Of a stretch of 64,000 nucleotides of DNA, positions 47,626 through 59,453 are shown piece by piece. The DNA comes from Trichoplax sp. H2. Taxonomy: Eukaryota; Placozoa; Uniplacotomia; Trichoplacea. Within the stretch, counting starts at the first letter, position 1; every line of letters begins with the position of its first letter. The notes beneath the pieces were generated by a model, which was not told where the DNA came from, did not search any database, and saw nothing but the letters and a program-made list of their open reading frames with translations. The position numbers were made by a program, and so were the translations under genes. The stretch covers positions 62,001 through 126,000 of the forward strand of contig NOWV01000186.1 of NCBI GenBank assembly GCA_003344405.1. The letters run 5' to 3'.

Positions 47626-48777
47626 GCAACAACTCTGACAATTGACTTTAATTCTTCTTGTTAGCAACTTATATTTTACTATTCAAGTATGCTATCATCT
47701 CCATACCTAGATGGACATTGGAAATGGGTAAATAACCTTTCAGTGCTTATTAAATCTCTGTTATGTTATACTAATAACTTAGACAGCAAGCTCTAGTGTA
47801 TAATGTCGATCATTGCAACGTACAGTATTTGCTTTCAGGAGAGTAGGTAACAATGGCAACGAGAATGGCATTACGCATGCACGGTCACAATTCTAAGGCC
47901 AAAGAACTCGGTTGTCATGGCAATACGCTTGTTGCTAAATTCAAAAAATAGTATAATATCCTGCAGAGAAGACAATCATCAACAGTCTAAAGCTAGTTTA
48001 TTCATGCTCTTTTAATTGTAAGAGTATCGTTATAAAGCATTCATCATCTCTGGTCAAAGGATAGATTGTTTTTATGATGTATTGGTCTATTGGTCGCGGC
48101 AGACAATAATAGAAGGATCCAATTTTAACAATATTTTATATTGTAGGGAGATGATAAGGTAGCATTGATACTGAATTGCTATTGTCATCTAATCCTGCTA
48201 TAAAAATGGCCACAACTAACTGTTATAATAAGAAAGTCTATTATGAGAGTACGAAGTCATTGTATGGGGCTTGTAGAGTTTATTTCCTTTCTAGTAAAAC
48301 CGATATATTATGATTGAATACAATACAATTCTTAATTGCTATAGATACATATCGTCCCAGCATCAATGCAGTTGTATGACTTTGATTTATATTCTGATAA
48401 TCTTGTGAATGTTAATTAAATTAGTAAATTAATTTCTTGAATTCATACTACCTCGGTGTTACCGGTCCTAAAGCTAGTTTACGAGTATATTTATACCATA
48501 CCAAGGCCAAACTCCAAACTCTCTTATGTCAAGAGGAAATATCTAACGCGTTTTATCATGGAAACTTATACCTCATTTTAAAAATGGAAGATTGATTTTA
48601 TTTTATCAGTGCATATGCCGATTCACCTTCTAATAAAGGTCATTATTATTAGCTGAATGCAGGTTGAGTGAACTAAAACTTTCAATCACTCTTGCCTGTT
48701 TTACACAAATAAATTAGTAGGCTTATATTCAATAGCTCAAGTACATCCATCATTAAGGTTTTAATAGCGTTTATATT

Positions 48778-51700
48778 TTATGGAAAACGTTCTAAATGCT
48801 CCAACTTCTGGATATTTTCAGTAATTTCGGTAAATACATCGATGGTTGCTTGAAATTTCTGTAAGAGGCAATTTCTTGCTTCATCTTTTCTGTTTTATAC
48901 GGCATAAGAAATATGAATATAAAATTAATAACGATGGAATTGCCCCTTTGATCCCACTCTAATTTTATTTAATTAACAGGGTCATAAATTTAATTAAAAA
49001 TAGTAAAGCATGTCTGTTATATTGTCTACCATATTTTGTGCAAGCCATGTTCTCGCGACAAATCATTTCTGATATAGCGCCTAATTTTTGCAAACGCTGA
49101 TAATCTTTTTTATGATATTCTCGAAGATATTCAACGCTAATCCAATCAGATATATTACGTTCTGTAATTTTAAATTTATTTTGCTACAGTATTAGAGTAA
49201 GTTAGTAATTCATAGTAACGCTTAATACCAAGAAATTAAAGTCTGCTATCAGAAACTACGATTATATGTACCTGATCTTCAAGTATAAATTATAGAACTT
49301 ACCTAGTGTTTGAATAGAATCGATTAACTGCAGATAAATCTCCAAATTGTAAGTTTACGTTTTTAAGCATGTTATGGACTGAATTAAAGAATCGCCCCGA
49401 GGAGGAAAAAATCTAAAAAGAGCGAGTAGAAAATTTATCTGATCAGTGGCCCAATCCGATAACACTTCATTAAAAAAGTCCGTTACAACGATTATAGAAA
49501 TTAAGCGTTCTTTTTGGATTATTAATCAATAATGATATATTAAGGAATGAAATCGATGCTGAAGTTGAATTTAAAAGGAGAAAATACAATACCAAATTTA
49601 TTAGATAGGGGGTCTTGATTAGAGTGATTAATTGCCATGATATCTTTTTTATTTTAGATTACTTAATCGATAAAAAGGCTGTGTAACAGTAAATGGGATA
49701 TTTGGTTTTAACAAGAAAGACGCTCTATACCGATAATGACGATCAATAAGGTTTTAGTCAGGCGTAGCTTAGATTTAAGTACTCAATTAAGTTATATCAG
49801 AATAGAAATAAATATATCGAGAGAATGCCAAATTCAAATGACATTAGTACTGTCTACATTAGCTATGACTATCCCATATCCTAGTAAAACAGCAACGATT
49901 GTCTCAATTTTATTAACGCATGGTTGCAAAATGATATTTCGAATCTGAAGATGTAGACTTCTGTTCTTTGCTTCTTCCATGCAAGCTTGTAATATGTCTG
50001 AGAAACAAGCCAATGTTTACATAAATTACAATATAGGTACTTTACGATATTGTATCAAGACAAAGTGGCAGACTGACCTAGATCTCTTTCTACTATTGTC
50101 TTGCAATGATCTGGAATCCATTGGAAAACTTCCTCGATACCGATATGGAGAAATTTCACAATTGCATCTTCTTTACTACTACCATAATTGGCCTCAGTTA
50201 CTGCTACGTTTCTGTTTATGCTATGAATTGGAATCTCGGATTCGCAATGATAACTATATAAGATATTACTCGGAATAGCTGTTGAATCTGTAAATTGTTG
50301 AATATATACGTTTCTTAAGGTCTAATTTAAATACTGATATCAATAAATCGCACAGTATATTAGCTTACATTAATGCTTTCTAAGGAGTTCTAAGGAATCT
50401 TCACAACCTTGGTAGTATAATTCATAAGCTCTTTTTTTATCAGGAGGAATTAAACATCGATATGTCCGTAGCAAGCATTCAACTGACAGAGAAGCTGTTT
50501 GTGGAATTTGTTGATTCCTTTGAGCTAATCCATATAATGCAACATCTCCTGGACTTATGATACCCATTCCTGGATCAACAGTAACTGTTATTGTAGCATG
50601 AGCACCGAAGGGTATTGGTATATTATTACTAATGGTTCCATCCATATAATACTAGTAAGTTTTATTGATTAAAATATAAAATTGGCTTGGTTAATATACA
50701 TATACTAACATGAGCTTTAATCACTTATAGTAACAAGATAATTAAGTACATTACCTCTCCTCTGTATTTTGGAAGTTGAAAACCTGACCAAATGGGTATA
50801 AAACAGGTACATCTTAAGCACTGAAACGGAAGATTGAAGATATTAGAACATCATTTTTCTGCAAGAACTGTACTTAATTGAAAGCAAAGTCCATACCAGA
50901 ATTACTACTACATCTCTGAAATTGTAATAAGTTATATCCTGTTAGATTTGCGAGCATCTAGAATGGCAATTAATGGTTTTATAAAGGAGATTGGCAATAA
51001 TTAAACCCTTGACAGAACTATAACTCTATAGCTACGAATTTCTGTATTTTTGTTAAGGATTTACAATCATCTAGAAATAAATTATATTATTAAGATTGCA
51101 CTATTCTATATCTCATCCAAGATTTATAATCGTCTAAATTTGCAATTTATGGCTGATAAAATGAATACTAGCAATCTTTGACTCATATAACCGAGTTATT
51201 ACTCATATTTATTGAAATTTCACCGTTATGTATTTTTTTAAGATTTGCTATCGTCTGAAATTCTAACTAACGACGATTTAATTAAAAGTCGACCATAATG
51301 AATTAATATAGTTACGTATTGCTGCATGCTGACGAAGTTATATCGGCTAGAGTAGAATAGCGGATTAGGCTAACTTTATCAGTAAGTATAAGTAAATCCT
51401 TAGAGTAACTCTACTAGTAATAAATTAGGCTTACTAGAATCAAATCGAGCTATAAAGAATGTAAATTTCATATTAGGTACGGATACCTTAGCTAGATTAC
51501 CTACTGCTATTATTTAAGATATTGTATATTCTATCTGTTTTAAAATCAATGAAATTTTTTTCTATAAGAAAAATGAAAATAAAAATTATGAAAGGGATCT
51601 TGTATACAGTAAAATTTAAGAATAAACTACTTGCTTGTGTGTATTTAAAGAGGAAATGAGGTACTAACTTATACCAGCTACATAATATTGGTTTTAACTA

Positions 51701-52579
51701 TATAGCTATCGCAAATTTTATTAGTTGTAATCATAAAACTGTTTAAAATGAAAGAAATGAGAATAGGTACGATGAAAACGATTTCAGCTACAATTTTAGG
51801 GATACTTGACGATTAATTTACGTGATTGAAAAGTCGGAAAAATCTTGAATGTGCCCAAAATTATGCCCAATAGAATACGATGAACGCAAATATTGCTCAT
51901 TTCGTGATTAGCTATGTACGCTAAATTTAGCCAATTGTACAACAACTAATGATTGGAACATTATCTTAAAAATTGGTATACCTAGTAGATTTACAGATAA
52001 AAGTAAATATCGCTCAGTGTATCCCTTGTCCATATGATGGACTCTAATTTGAACTCGATTTATCGCAGTCTAAGACTATAAAGTTAACGAATAGATTTGC
52101 TAATCCATTACTATAATGGAAATACTGTAATGACGATGTTATGATAGCTGTTATTCGTTTACTATTATTTTACACACCTCAATAAGATCTTCTCTAGAAT
52201 GAAATCTTGATATTAAGATATTTTTCATTCCTTTCACTTGTGTTAATGATAGATACAGTTTATCATTAACAATACTATGAGCATTTTCTGGGATAAATGG
52301 TTCGAGCATTTCTTGAATCAATTTTGGTATATTCAGTTGTGGATGAAATAACCCAAAAGAATTCTTTTTAAGGTATGCGAAGGTCTCGATACAAATTGGA
52401 ACAAATTCCTTTAACTTGGTAGGGAATAATAACAAGCCAATGGCCGAAAAGCTACCAGCGGAGGCACTACTGACTGAATTCAAGCTTCTGACTAAATCGG
52501 GTGCGTAGTCTACTAATCCCGCAGCAACACCAATTTCGTAAATCATTAGAAATTCACCACCAGAAAACGTTAAATTCAT
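48778..52579 (-). CDS. Patatin/ATGL-like gene with eroded active site and in-frame stop
   Basis: Second of three PNPLA2-like paralogues. Exons: 52178-52579, 50755-50820, 50369-50651, 50078-50287, 49870-49997, 49303-49412, 49030-49136 and 48778-48884, phases continuous. The third exon ends AAG-CAT-TAA-T|gtaagc, so a stop (50370-50372) sits one base before the splice site that the other two copies use. Read normally it makes 249 residues; the remaining exons stay open for about 220 more and match the third paralogue (YST..SN, IRNIIL.PCVN.IET, QFGDL, KLGA..E.ICR). Motifs are altered: the oxyanion loop reads SGGEFLM instead of AGCGFLG, the nucleophile motif is SASAG (Ser40) instead of GASAG, and DGG is DGT (Asp160). 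Likely weak or inactive lipase, or a young pseudogene. A phase-compatible earlier donor (after CAA-G, near 50410) could bypass the stop. Confidence 0.72.
51045..51270. repeat. Short degenerate repeats in lipase intron 1
   Basis: Three related words within the 1.36-kb intron: aggatttacaatcatctaga (~51056), aagatttataatcgtctaaa (~51119) and aagatttgctatcgtctgaa (~51240), each followed by AT-rich sequence. The rest of the intron shows nothing recognisable. Confidence 0.45.
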
Positions 52580-53723
52580 TTTAAATAGAGAAAGACTGCA
52601 TTGATAAAATAGTCTTGATATCATTCAATGTGCTTTATACTATAGTTGCTGAAAGGTATTTTTATCGTCAAGTCGATGGAAGAACAATAACAACTGACTG
52701 CTTTAATTAAATGTCATTGATTTTCATCATATTAACCAATAACTACCTTAATTTATCTTAGATAAATAATGAATGTGTTTTATGATATTTCGTCATGAGG
52801 ATTATAATAATAATAGCAAATAATCGACAAGATGAAGCTATCATTCCTGCTGTAAATAAAGTCTATAGGTATGTGTACAGTATATCACCATACACCAACC
52901 CACATGCATTTAGTAAGCAATCCAGTGGTAAAATGTTGAGCTTGTTTCTTGGCTAATTTATTATTATATTCTATCCTGTAGGTAAATCTAAATAGTTAAA
53001 CTTCAGGATAGCAACTGAACCCATATCTAAAGATTACACGTTATATAATTTATTAACCTATAGTGCACGTCTTACGATTGTACCATTAAATTGCATAGTG
53101 AGACAGCGATGTCTAGTATATAAAGGATTACCACTGCATTAAAACATTAAAAGCAAGTATAATGTTATACAAAAATTTTAAGAGTTAAAATGAAATTTAT
53201 AAAAATGGTTTCAGCTCGTACGTACGGTATTACAGAATAATTTAACTAACTTGTATTAGGTTGCACTTTCCCACGAAATTAGATAAGGTTACCGCAAACA
53301 AAGTGTGTTTAAAGCTATAAACGCTGATAATTATTTAGCGCAATCCCTGCTTAAGAACAGATACCGCAAAACAAAGATAAACTGTGGTAGTTTATTATGG
53401 CAATTATTTAGAGCAATTCCTGTTAGCAGCATTTATGCTTAAGAATCGTTATCGCAAGACAAAGATAAACCGTGTTAGCTAATAAACTACCATGAATGTC
53501 TCTAATAAGGCCTAGAATCATTAGATCTTTGACAAATAGCTAGCTTACAAATAAGAGCATATCACCAATAATCAAATGATCTCAACAACTTTGAGACTAA
53601 TAATTATCCGTATATAATTAATCATTGGCTAACCGATGATAACTTAACACACAATTGAAGCATCATCAATTGCCCTAAAATTGTCGCAGTTGTATAGTAG
53701 AAGAATCTTTCATATAGCGACAG
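52580..53723. other. Intergenic region between lipase 2 and acyl-CoA synthetase
   Basis: 1.1 kb, both flanking genes on the minus strand, so it combines the synthetase 3' flank with the lipase promoter. It holds a short degenerate repeat at 53.29-53.49 kb. No exon or RNA gene seen. Confidence 0.5.
53286..53490. repeat. Imperfect direct repeats, unit about 75-90 bp
   Basis: Three related units: ttaccgcaaacaaagtgtg...aattatttagcgcaatccctg...cttaagaac; ataccgcaaaacaaagataa...aattatttagagcaattcctg...cttaagaat; and a partial ttatcgcaagacaaagataa. Confidence 0.6.
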
Positions 53724-56700
53724 TTACAATTTACTGTGTAGGCTCGTTGACTCCTTAATGCGCTTTCTCAGCTGATTTCGTAAGATTTTACCACTTGCCG
53801 ATTTAGGAATGATATCTAGAAACTCTACTCCACCTCGCAAGTACTTTTGCGGATTGACGTTATCTTTAACAAAGTCGATAATTTCCTGTTTGGTTATTTC
53901 ACCACTTCTAACAATAAAAGCCATCGGCAATTCTCCAGCATCGTCATCTGGCCGACCAATAACGGCAACATCAGCTACTTTAGGATTTGTTAACAATAAT
54001 GCTTCTAGCTCAGCCGGTGCTACCTAGAATTTGAAATCAATGCCGGGTTAACCGAGTCTATCTACTTTAATCTAAAGCAGAAAATTTTTTATTAAATGAA
54101 ATAATTGTAGTTAGCGGCAGCTATACCTGATGGCCTTTATATTTGATTAGCTCTTTCAATCGATCGACAACATAAAAGTAGCCATCCTTATCATAATATG
54201 CAATGTCTCCAGTATGTAACCAACCGTCCTTATCAATAGTCCTATCTGTAGCTTCTTTATTTCGCAAATAACCTTTCATCACTTGGGGACCACGAATACA
54301 TAGTTCTCCGCGTTGATGTTCTGGTAACGATCTTCCAGTTTCAATATCAACAACCTTCGAATAATGAAAATATTTCCAAAGTACTTTTCATTTGGAATTA
54401 AACTTTGCTTGAATAAAGTAATTGAATGATACCTTGGCTTTCGTATTAGGAACAACAATACCAATCGCTCCTAATTTGTCCTTGTCGGATCTTTTACCCA
54501 TGTGCGAAAGAGGACTAAGTTCAGTCATCCCATAGACTAAAGGTTAAAAACGAATTACGGATTTCGATCGTATTTTATACTTGCACGCGTATGTCGATTG
54601 TCAATAATTAATAGACGTCAAACGTAATTCATACTATGAGCTTGAACTAATGCACTACTTATTATTCTTTAAATAGAAGAATTAACTGCATATATACCCT
54701 GTCGAACTAGAGATAACCCAACGCGCTTTCTAACAGTCTGGCTAAGGTCATAATCAAGTGGGGCAGCTCCACACATCGTTTCCTGCAAGCTTGACAAATC
54801 GTACTTCTCTACCAGTGGCGTTTTTGCCAAGAATACATACAACGGCGGTACAAGAGGAGCATATTTGATCTGTGTAGCACCAGAAGCAAATTAGCTTATC
54901 AATCTTTATAACCTAATCCTTTCTACACTCTACATTATCACAAATGGTCTAAACATGTCATGTTTTACCTTATATTTCTCGATCGATTGCAAAAAAACTT
55001 CGGGTTCAAATCTTAAGTAGCTTATTAAATGTACCCCCACTCTCAATCCGGCGAGCAATATAACTACTAACCCGTAGATATGAAAGAATGGCAATAAAGC
55101 CAAAACTGGAGCATCACTATCGAAAACTTTGACATCTGGATGAATTAGTTGCGCGAAATTGGCAATCAAGTTGTAGTGTGTCAACATAACACCTGTGGAT
55201 ACATATAAAATTTTGGTAAGCATTTCGTTATCATAGCAGTGGCTAAATAATTAATCATCCGGGAAACTATGAGTTCAATGAAGTGAACTTTAAGCATATT
55301 ATGCATTTGATTTATTTACTTGTATAAGATAAAATAACATGAATGGACTAGAAGCACTATCCTTGCAGTATGGTCTGATATAAAAGTCAAGGGAAGATAA
55401 TAGTACGCTAAGTATTCTTTTATTAAATGCAATTACTACCTTTCGGAATTCCAGTCGTACCACTTGAATAAGGAAGCATAACAACGTCATTGACTGGATC
55501 AATAGTTGCATCAGGCTTGAAGAACGCTCCATCATCTTGAATTAATGTATCAAATGAGGTTACTCCTTTCTCTTCACCGAATACATACAGTCCACGTAAA
55601 TTTCTAAAGTAAGGAATAACAAGAAAGTATTGATAACTAGCCATGAGAGTGGCTGTAAAAATGTACATATTTCTACGTGTAAATTATGATGTATCGAGAG
55701 TTCTACTATTTTGAATTTTAGTCGAATATGATGAGTACAGATCTGGTGATGGACCATCTGCGATTCAATTGCAAATCAATGTCCAGAAATTTTAAACTAT
55801 GACAATCTATAATTTGACAAAGGTTAATTTAAATCAAAAACGACGCTACTACATACCAATAATGCTAACTAGAGCAGTGCTATTTATCGAATGTTGCTCC
55901 TGATATTATCTCCATTTATAGGTGATTGCAAATACTAAGTAAGTTACAAAAGAATGTCTACATAGGATTTCGTCAACATTATTGAACCGAATACGAGGCA
56001 ACATGTTTAAAGCAACCACATCAACTCTGTCCATATTAATTTTTAGTCTATCTATCATCTATCTTCGAGATCATGCTAAGAATCCGTATAAAGTTGATGA
56101 GTGCTTACAGCGTTTTGTCCACTTTGATTGCATTAGCCGCATTTGATGAATGAGCTAATAGATATTTCGCAGAGGATAATTTCATTTGCTGTATGACCTC
56201 TTCTGCAGTAAATAAAGGATTAATTGTTGATACAATGCCACCAATAGCTGCCACTGCAAAAATTAGGACCGGATACTGAGGATGATTTGGACTATAAATG
56301 GCAAAGATATCGCCCTTTTTAAATCCAGCACGCCTGAGAGCAGAGCCACATTGTCGAATTTGTTGTTTTAGCATTTTGTATGTAAGAGTTAGACCGGAAT
56401 GGGCATCAGTCTAGTTCAATGTAATCATAAAAATAAATAATTATTGTTAGTACTTATCTTGCCTAACATTGAAATAGCTTTCAATACTAACTTGGATAGA
56501 AAGATTAGTTACGGAATCAAAACAGTATCATTCAAACAACTCTGTTAAGTATTTGAACACTGGATAGAGCGACCTTGTTGTCATGATCGTGATTGCTTTA
56601 CCAGAGTGAATTACTGTAGCATAATAGCGACAATATCAGCAAGCAATTTACACATCGGTAGATATTATAAAGGAAGAGATAGGAAGAAATTATCAGCACT

Positions 56701-57492
56701 ATGTTAACCTGATTGTTATGCGTTGTGCACTTATATCACAATGGTAGTACTGATTCCTATCTAAACTATTCATTTTCAAGCTTTATCAACAATTATTTGG
56801 ATGTTTGTTAACCTACTGCTACTCCACTATATCATTATCTACACTGCAATCTATCCGATCGATATCAAAGTAGTAATTAATATAAGCTCTTTATTAGCTA
56901 AAAAGGCCAACGTTATTCTCCTGCTAACGCCCCAACTATCCGGATAGATGAGCAAAATAATAATAAATGATACAGTCTACTCGACATGCAAGACAGATGA
57001 GGAATTATAATCCTATGATACCATCTATAATTAATATACTATGACACTTGTACAGTATACTACGTGCAGCAATTGCATATAAGGCTTATAAAACAATCCG
57101 ATTGTCCATGTTCATCGACGTGTTTTCAACAAGATCACTTTCGACATATTTGCAATGCATAAGTCTACAGTATAGTAGCGTCATTTCGACATGCAAAAGA
57201 TAGGAAAGCGATCGATAAGGAAAGCAGTCAGTATCTATCCGACATGAAAGAACACTTCCAAGATACTCTGATGATATCTATCCCACTTTAAAATCGATCT
57301 ATTTGGCCATGTTTAGTATGGCCTAATGCTATCCAATGGCATCATGTCAGCCTGAACGATCATGCAAAAACTTACAATTGCCGGTTTATCACCATATTGA
57401 TCGAAGTTTTCGCAGAAAAACTGATAGATGTTTAAGTGTGAAGGTATAAAAACATTGGATAACGGACTGGATATGATGTGTTCTTCCGCCAT
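53724..57492 (-). CDS. Peroxisomal 4CL/luciferase-like acyl-CoA synthetase
   Basis: AMP-forming acyl/aryl-CoA synthetase of the 4-coumarate-CoA ligase / firefly-luciferase-like family; it activates a carboxylic (probably fatty) acid with ATP and CoA. Eight exons: 57376-57492, 56109-56410, 55440-55636, 54969-55192, 54698-54869, 54433-54536, 54127-54354 and 53724-54023. They give 547 residues, the usual family length, with consistent phases. Motifs in order: AMP-binding [11 protein letters not shown] across exons 3-4, [14 protein letters not shown]...[57 protein letters not shown] and the catalytic Lys in [10 protein letters not shown]. The last three residues are SKL, a type-1 peroxisomal targeting signal. 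The start ATG begins [11 protein letters not shown]. The acceptor of exon 3 (55636) is chosen because it alone keeps phase. Substrate unknown. It lies between two lipase-like genes on the same strand. Confidence 0.95.
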
Positions 57493-59453
57493 GGTGAGAT
57501 TTTACTCTTTTAGGCTCTTTTCTCGAGGTTTTTAGCAGTCCCTGGTTTTTGCAGCCAGCAGTGATGGGCAAAATGGACGATTGCGATACTGGACGGTAGT
57601 CTACGGTATCTAACCATACTCAGTGAACAATACTGTAATGTCGTTACCGCAACATGGTACTGGTCGATAGATATGGGGTCCGCAGATATTCTATAGTCGA
57701 TCGCTTGATGATTGCTTTACTATAGATTACAGTATGGAAATACCGGTACTGTTAGAGTAGTTAGGGTACTTGGTGAGGTATGCAAAAATGGCTGCTCAAA
57801 ATAATAGTCCTATTGCTATCCTTGCTGAGCCATAACTGCAATGGAATTTCTTTTTATTTAAGCCGCAAATGTATAGCTAATGTGTCGTATCTACTCTACT
57901 CTTACTAAGGTCTAGAAATTTATCCATAGCTGATCATTGCGAACACTTGTAGTCGATAGTGTCCTTGTTGAGCCTACCAGCAAAGCTTGCTGATTCATTC
58001 ATCCTCCATCGAAGCTATAAGAACATTGCTGAATGTGGCTGAAAGTTTTAATCGATTTCTTACTGTTATATCGATCTATCCATAGCTGATTATTGCAACA
58101 TAGATAGAGCTAAAGATCTATATAGTCGGTAATGTTGTTGTTGAGCCTACCTGCAGTAGTTGCAGGTGGATTCATCCTCCATCCAAAGCATGAAAGCATT
58201 GCTGAATATGACTAAAAGTTCCGATTGATTTCTTAATGTTATTTTGACCTAGAATTGCAATCTTGTGATCAATTGATCCTTGATTCACTGGTATAAGTCA
58301 TGGATGATTGATATAACGTTGCCATCTTCCGATTCAACAAGACCTATCTCCCAGCAACCTAATCAACTTCAGATCGGTACTGCCATACCTGCCTGCTTGA
58401 ATGCTATGGCGAGTATTCAATGCAAGGATTTAGAATTGCATGCAGTTCTACATTGAGCTACTTTAAGCTAGAGAGTAATTCCTAGTGTCTCATCAGAGTT
58501 AAGTTTATCATTCGAAGTAAGTAAAGATAGTGTCCCTTTGCTGATCACAATAACACCAATCTATATTGCTACACATACTGTATTATTCATAGTCCTTTGA
58601 TTGGAATATTTCGTTAGGACAGGATGAAAAGATCAGCCCAAACTCAGCTGCTGATCAGAATGGCATCAATACTACTTGCTATGGATTTTACTAGGGCAAC
58701 ATAGTAAATTAGTTCAAACCCTGCTCCCGATTAAAATGGCATCAATCAACAAGCGTCTACAGCTACTATAACAAATGAATACGAGAAATCAAGCACTGAT
58801 ATGCTTACAGCATATACTATTAATGGCGAATCTCTTAATCCAGATGCATCTGTATTGACGTGTCCTTGAGCGTCTTGGCCATTAATAAATAAGGAAAAAA
58901 AAATCACTTTTCGATAGTGCAGTACATCATGATATTATTTAGACTATGTATCGTCGAATAAAGTAGGCAGACAGGTAAACTACCATGATAGACATACCCT
59001 ACTCTTAGCATAAATGCGAGCTAGCTTACAAGTAAAATAGATCGAGTATGATGACTAAACTTAGCGACAACTTACAGCATTCGAAGTATCTATGCGTATT
59101 GAAGACCCTACAGTTGTAAATCATGTTATGTTCTATTTTATTATCATGCTCTTGATGTCATTAGAATATGTCGAAACATTGGACCCCCAAAATTGAACCG
59201 ATACTGTAATAAATACACTCCATCCTCAGACTAGGTAGGCTTTTAATTGAGGTATACGCGTTTCGTACATAGATATATTTATATATCAGTAAATCCTGAT
59301 GAAACGATGGTAATATAAGCTTAGAGATTTTCTTCCATTTTTCTGACAGACTTACTGCTTGTCGTTATTCAATAAAAATTTCGATTTAAAAATTGCCTGA
59401 TACGTGTATTCACATAGAAAATTATATAAAATCGATCACAAAGAATGGCGTTA
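57493..59453. other. Upstream region of acyl-CoA synthetase and 3' flank of lipase 3
   Basis: 2 kb between same-strand genes. The first ~280 bp upstream of the synthetase ATG is rich in tactgta/tacagta-type words. A direct duplication with hairpins lies at 57.92-58.25 kb, and a shorter duplicated block (aatggcatcaat preceded by related sequence) lies at 58.64-58.75 kb. No gene recognised. Confidence 0.45.
57918..58252. repeat. Tandem direct duplication, units about 165-175 bp, each with a hairpin
   Basis: Both units run tccatagctgat.attgc ... gttgagcctacc ... attcatcctccat ... acattgctgaat/gcattgctgaat ... gatttctta.tgtta. Each has a small inverted repeat right after gagccta: cagcaa-agc-ttgctg in the first and acctgca-gtagt-tgcaggt in the second. 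Confidence 0.65.

Larger units (their letters stand above)
45173..48777. other. Intergenic region with repeats and possible decayed coding sequence
   Basis: 3.6 kb between the 5' end of the carboxypeptidase gene and the 3' end of the second lipase gene (same strand). It contains a candidate alternative 5' exon (~45.35-45.41 kb), a degenerate repeat array (46.1-46.55 kb) and a broken coding-like stretch (47.28-47.62 kb). No other gene recognised. Confidence 0.45.

Noticed and set aside
58640-58760. CRISPR-like or regular short repeat with aatggcatcaat
   Set aside because: Only two copies of unequal spacing; a simple diverged duplication in a eukaryotic spacer.
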